From Paracoccaceae bacterium (lineage in GTDB: Bacteria; Pseudomonadota; Alphaproteobacteria; Rhodobacterales; Rhodobacteraceae): a stretch of 6,621 nt of DNA. Below the pieces are notes generated by a model. That model was not told where the DNA came from. It did no database searches and saw only the letters and a list, made by a program, of their open reading frames with translations. The position numbers and the translations under genes are program-made. The DNA lies in assembly GCA_003511785.1 (NCBI GenBank), contig DOIS01000209.1, positions 1-6,621 of the forward strand, read 5' to 3'. Positions 5,129-6,621 of this stretch are shown piece by piece. Within the stretch, counting starts at the first letter, position 1, and each line of letters opens with the position of its first letter.

Positions 5129-5162
5129 TGCCCCCGCGGGCGGGAGCGCCGCCCCCGTGGCC

Positions 5163-6281
5163 TCAGCCCTTCACGATCTTTGCAGGCGAGACCACGTCGA
5201 TGCCGAGCGCACGGCCCACCGCATAGTAGGTCAGTTGCCCGGCATGAACGTTCAGACCGTCGAGCAGGTGCGGATCGTCTTGGCAGGCTTTCCGCCAGCC
5301 CTTGTTCGCCAGGTCCAGCATGAACGGCATGGTGGCGTTGCCCAGCGCGATGGTCGAGGTGCGCGCCACCGCGCCCGGCATGTTGGCCACGCAGTAATGC
5401 ATGATCCCGTCCACGTCATAGATCGGGTCCTGGTGCGTGGTCGGGCGCGATGTCTCGAAACAGCCGCCCTGGTCGATGGCCACATCCACCAGCGCCGCGC
5501 CGGGTTTCATCGTCGCCAATTGGTCGCGGCTGACCAGCTTGGGCGCCGCCGCGCCCGGGATCAGCACCGCGCCGATCACCATGTCGGCCTGCTCGACCAA
5601 CTCGGCGGTATAGCCGGCGCTGGAAAAGCCGGTCTTGAACAGCCCGCCGAACACGTCGTCGAGATAGCGCATCCTCGGCAGCGAACGGTCGAGTACGGTC
5701 ACGTCGGCCCCCATCCCGGCCGCGATCCGCGCGGCATGGGTGCCCACCACGCCGCCGCCGATCACCAGCACCCGGGCCGGGCCCACGCCGGGCACCCCGC
5801 CCATCAGCACGCCGCGCCCGCCATTGGCCTTCTGCAAGGTCCAGGCGCCGACCTGCGGCGCAAGACGCCCCGCGACCTCGGACATCGGCGCCAGCAGAGG
5901 CAACCCGCCGCGGTCGTCGGTCACGGTCTCGTAGGCGATGGCCGTGCAGCCCGAATCCAGCAGATCGCGGGTCTGGTCCGGGTCGGGCGCCAGGTGCAGA
6001 TAGGTGAACAACACCTGTCCCTCGCGCAGCATCTTGCGTTCGCCCGCCTGCGGCTCCTTGACCTTCACGATCATGTCGGCCGTGGCGAAAATCTCCTCGG
6101 CCGTGGCGAGGATCGTCGCCCCCGCCTCGACATAGTCGGCATCCTCGAAGCCCGAACCGACCCCGGCGCCGGTCTCGATCAGCACCTCGTGGCCATGCGC
6201 GACCGCCTCGCGGGCAGCGTTCGGGGTCATGCCGACCCGAAACTCCTGCGGCTTGATCTCCCTGGGGCAGCCGATTTTCAT
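5163..6281 (-). CDS. ald: Alanine dehydrogenase (NAD-dependent)
   Basis: Catalyses reversible oxidative deamination of L-alanine to pyruvate and ammonia with NAD+, in the cytoplasm; it allows growth on alanine and can run in the aminating direction. The 372-residue length is standard. The pyruvate-binding and catalytic residues of characterised enzymes are all in place: Arg15 in EFRVGMTP, Lys75 in VKVKEP, His96 in TYLHLA, and Asp270 in DVAIDQGG. The Rossmann motif is VLVIGGGVVG (171-180), with Asp198 at the end of the next strand (VTVLD), as expected for NAD rather than NADP. The start is ATG 6281-6279, with GGGAGG at 6295-6290 and an 8-nt spacer. It diverges from an Lrp/AsnC-family regulator across 141 nt, the usual arrangement when that regulator controls ald in response to alanine. 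A two-hairpin module follows the stop. Confidence 0.97.
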   Translation of the reverse strand: MKIGCPREIKPQEFRVGMTPNAAREAVAHGHEVLIETGAGVGSGFEDADYVEAGATILATAEEIFATADMIVKVKEPQAGERKMLREGQVLFTYLHLAPDPDQTRDLLDSGCTAIAYETVTDDRGGLPLLAPMSEVAGRLAPQVGAWTLQKANGGRGVLMGGVPGVGPARVLVIGGGVVGTHAARIAAGMGADVTVLDRSLPRMRYLDDVFGGLFKTGFSSAGYTAELVEQADMVIGAVLIPGAAAPKLVSRDQLATMKPGAALVDVAIDQGGCFETSRPTTHQDPIYDVDGIMHYCVANMPGAVARTSTIALGNATMPFMLDLANKGWRKACQDDPHLLDGLNVHAGQLTYYAVGRALGIDVVSPAKIVKG

Positions 6282-6422
6282 GTGTTAATCCTCCCGTTAC
6301 GCAATCTGCCTGCAAAATAGGCGATTTCACCCGCAATTTCCGTGACATTTGCCCTCGCGCCGCAGGGGCGCTGTCGAATAGTCTTCGACATAGTGCGGAT
6401 TTGACGCGAAGGATGTGCGCCA
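6282..6422. promoter_or_regulatory. Divergent ald / Lrp-type regulator promoter region
   Basis: This 141-nt region is noticeably more AT-rich than the flanking genes, as expected of promoters. Besides the main operator candidate at 6372-6390, it contains GCGCC/GGCGC (6357-6361 and 6367-6371) directly beside it and a near-direct repeat GCGATTTC (6321-6328) / GCAATTTC (6333-6340), spaced 12 nt, near the ald start. I could not settle -35 and -10 boxes for either gene. Confidence 0.6.
6372..6390. promoter_or_regulatory. Candidate Lrp/AsnC-type operator, perfect 7-5-7 inverted repeat
   Basis: TGTCGAA (6372-6378), spacer TAGTC, TTCGACA (6384-6390). A 19-bp dyad with an AT-containing centre is the size expected for an Lrp-family dimer. 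It lies 33 nt before the regulator start and 91 nt before the ald start, so it could serve both autoregulation and ald activation. Binding is inferred from place and symmetry only. Confidence 0.5.
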
Positions 6423-6621
6423 GTGACCCTCGATGCCACGGATCGGAAGATTCTCGCCGCGCTTCAACGCAAGGGGCGGATGTCCAACGCGGACCTGTCC
6501 GAGCAGGTCAACCTGTCGCCTTCGGCCTGCCACCGTCGGGTGCAGCGGCTGGAGGCCGAGGGGTTCATCCGGGATTACGTGGCGCTGCTGGACGCGCGCA
6601 AGCTGGACCTGCCCACGACGG
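6423..6621 (+). CDS. Lrp/AsnC-family transcriptional regulator (N-terminal part, cut by window edge)
   Basis: The first 66 residues of a DNA-binding regulator; the frame is open to the end of the window. The N-terminus reads LDATDRKILAALQRKGRMSN, then ADLSEQVNLSPSACHRRVQRLEAEGFI. This is the classic Lrp/AsnC winged helix-turn-helix: the D..D..IL..L opening, then the recognition helix with SPSACHRRV and the RLE..G.I wing (about residues 30-51). The effector-binding RAM domain would lie beyond the window. The start is GTG 6423, with AAGGA at 6409-6413 and a 9-nt spacer. Its divergence from ald, with a dyad between them, makes it the likely alanine-responsive regulator (AldR-like) of ald and of itself. 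That role follows from the usual arrangement of the family, not from the sequence directly. Confidence 0.93.
   Translation, partial: MTLDATDRKILAALQRKGRMSNADLSEQVNLSPSACHRRVQRLEAEGFIRDYVALLDARKLDLPTT

Larger units (their letters stand above)
4644..5162. other. 519-nt gap with no convincing gene, rich in hairpins
   Basis: The gap lies between the ends of the converging channel and alanine dehydrogenase genes. Open frames on both strands here are Arg/Pro/Gly-rich, lack family motifs and ribosome-binding sites, and look like by-products of GC-rich DNA. The content I can support is structural: a two-hairpin module at each end (4663-4721 and 5069-5128), a GGCCAC/GTGGCC stem (4770-4790), a 9-mer CGGCAAGAC at 4790-4798 and 4835-4843, and a nested stem-loop at 4838-4881. 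I see no promoter. The middle, about 4725-5065, could be decayed coding DNA or a non-coding RNA; I cannot tell which. Confidence 0.55.

Noticed and set aside
5157..6320. 387-codon + strand frame opposite ald
   Set aside because: It is His/Arg-rich antisense to a fully conserved alanine dehydrogenase.
6349..6380. TTGCCC as a -35 box for the Lrp-type regulator
   Set aside because: No acceptable -10 lies 16-18 nt downstream; the match is too weak to report as a promoter.

Overview
The window looks like a piece of a high-GC alphaproteobacterial chromosome, most likely Rhodobacterales. That placement is an inference from the strong G/C third-position bias, the housekeeping gene types and the divergent ald/Lrp-type pair; no rRNA or other phylogenetic marker is present. 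I see no mobile-element genes, tRNAs, rRNAs or CRISPR arrays.

Layout. (1) Positions 1-1640, + strand: the last codons of an unidentified gene, a PaaI-type hotdog thioesterase, and an acyl-CoA synthetase (AMP-forming). Each overlaps or nearly abuts the next, which suggests an acyl-CoA operon. The synthetase is broken twice: a one-base frameshift near 674-676 and an in-frame loss of roughly 110-120 residues near 1440-1449. (2) Positions 1641-1699: two AT-rich perfect hairpins between converging genes, probably a two-way terminator. (3) Positions 1700-2386, - strand: rpe, ribulose-phosphate 3-epimerase. (4) Positions 2387-2607: divergent regulatory gap with short repeats. (5) Positions 2608-4643, + strand: a phosphoribosyltransferase, a YtoQ-family protein and an MscS-type mechanosensitive channel, separated by hairpin-bearing gaps of 66 and 89 nt. 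(6) Positions 4644-5162: 519 nt without a convincing gene but rich in hairpins. (7) Positions 5163-6281, - strand: ald, alanine dehydrogenase. (8) Positions 6282-6422: divergent promoter region with a perfect 7-5-7 inverted repeat. (9) From 6423, + strand: the start of an Lrp/AsnC-family regulator, cut by the window edge and probably the regulator of ald.

The protein genes are ordinary families. The most interesting signal is non-coding. A module of about 60 nt (7-bp hairpin, short linker with a conserved GGTTGGGCC segment, 9-bp hairpin) lies just after the mscS stop and again, on the other strand, just after the ald stop. The two copies differ at three stem base pairs, and in every case both partners changed so that pairing is kept. 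This suggests a structure-conserved 3'-end element or REP-like repeat. I found no convincing evidence for a new multi-gene system in this window.
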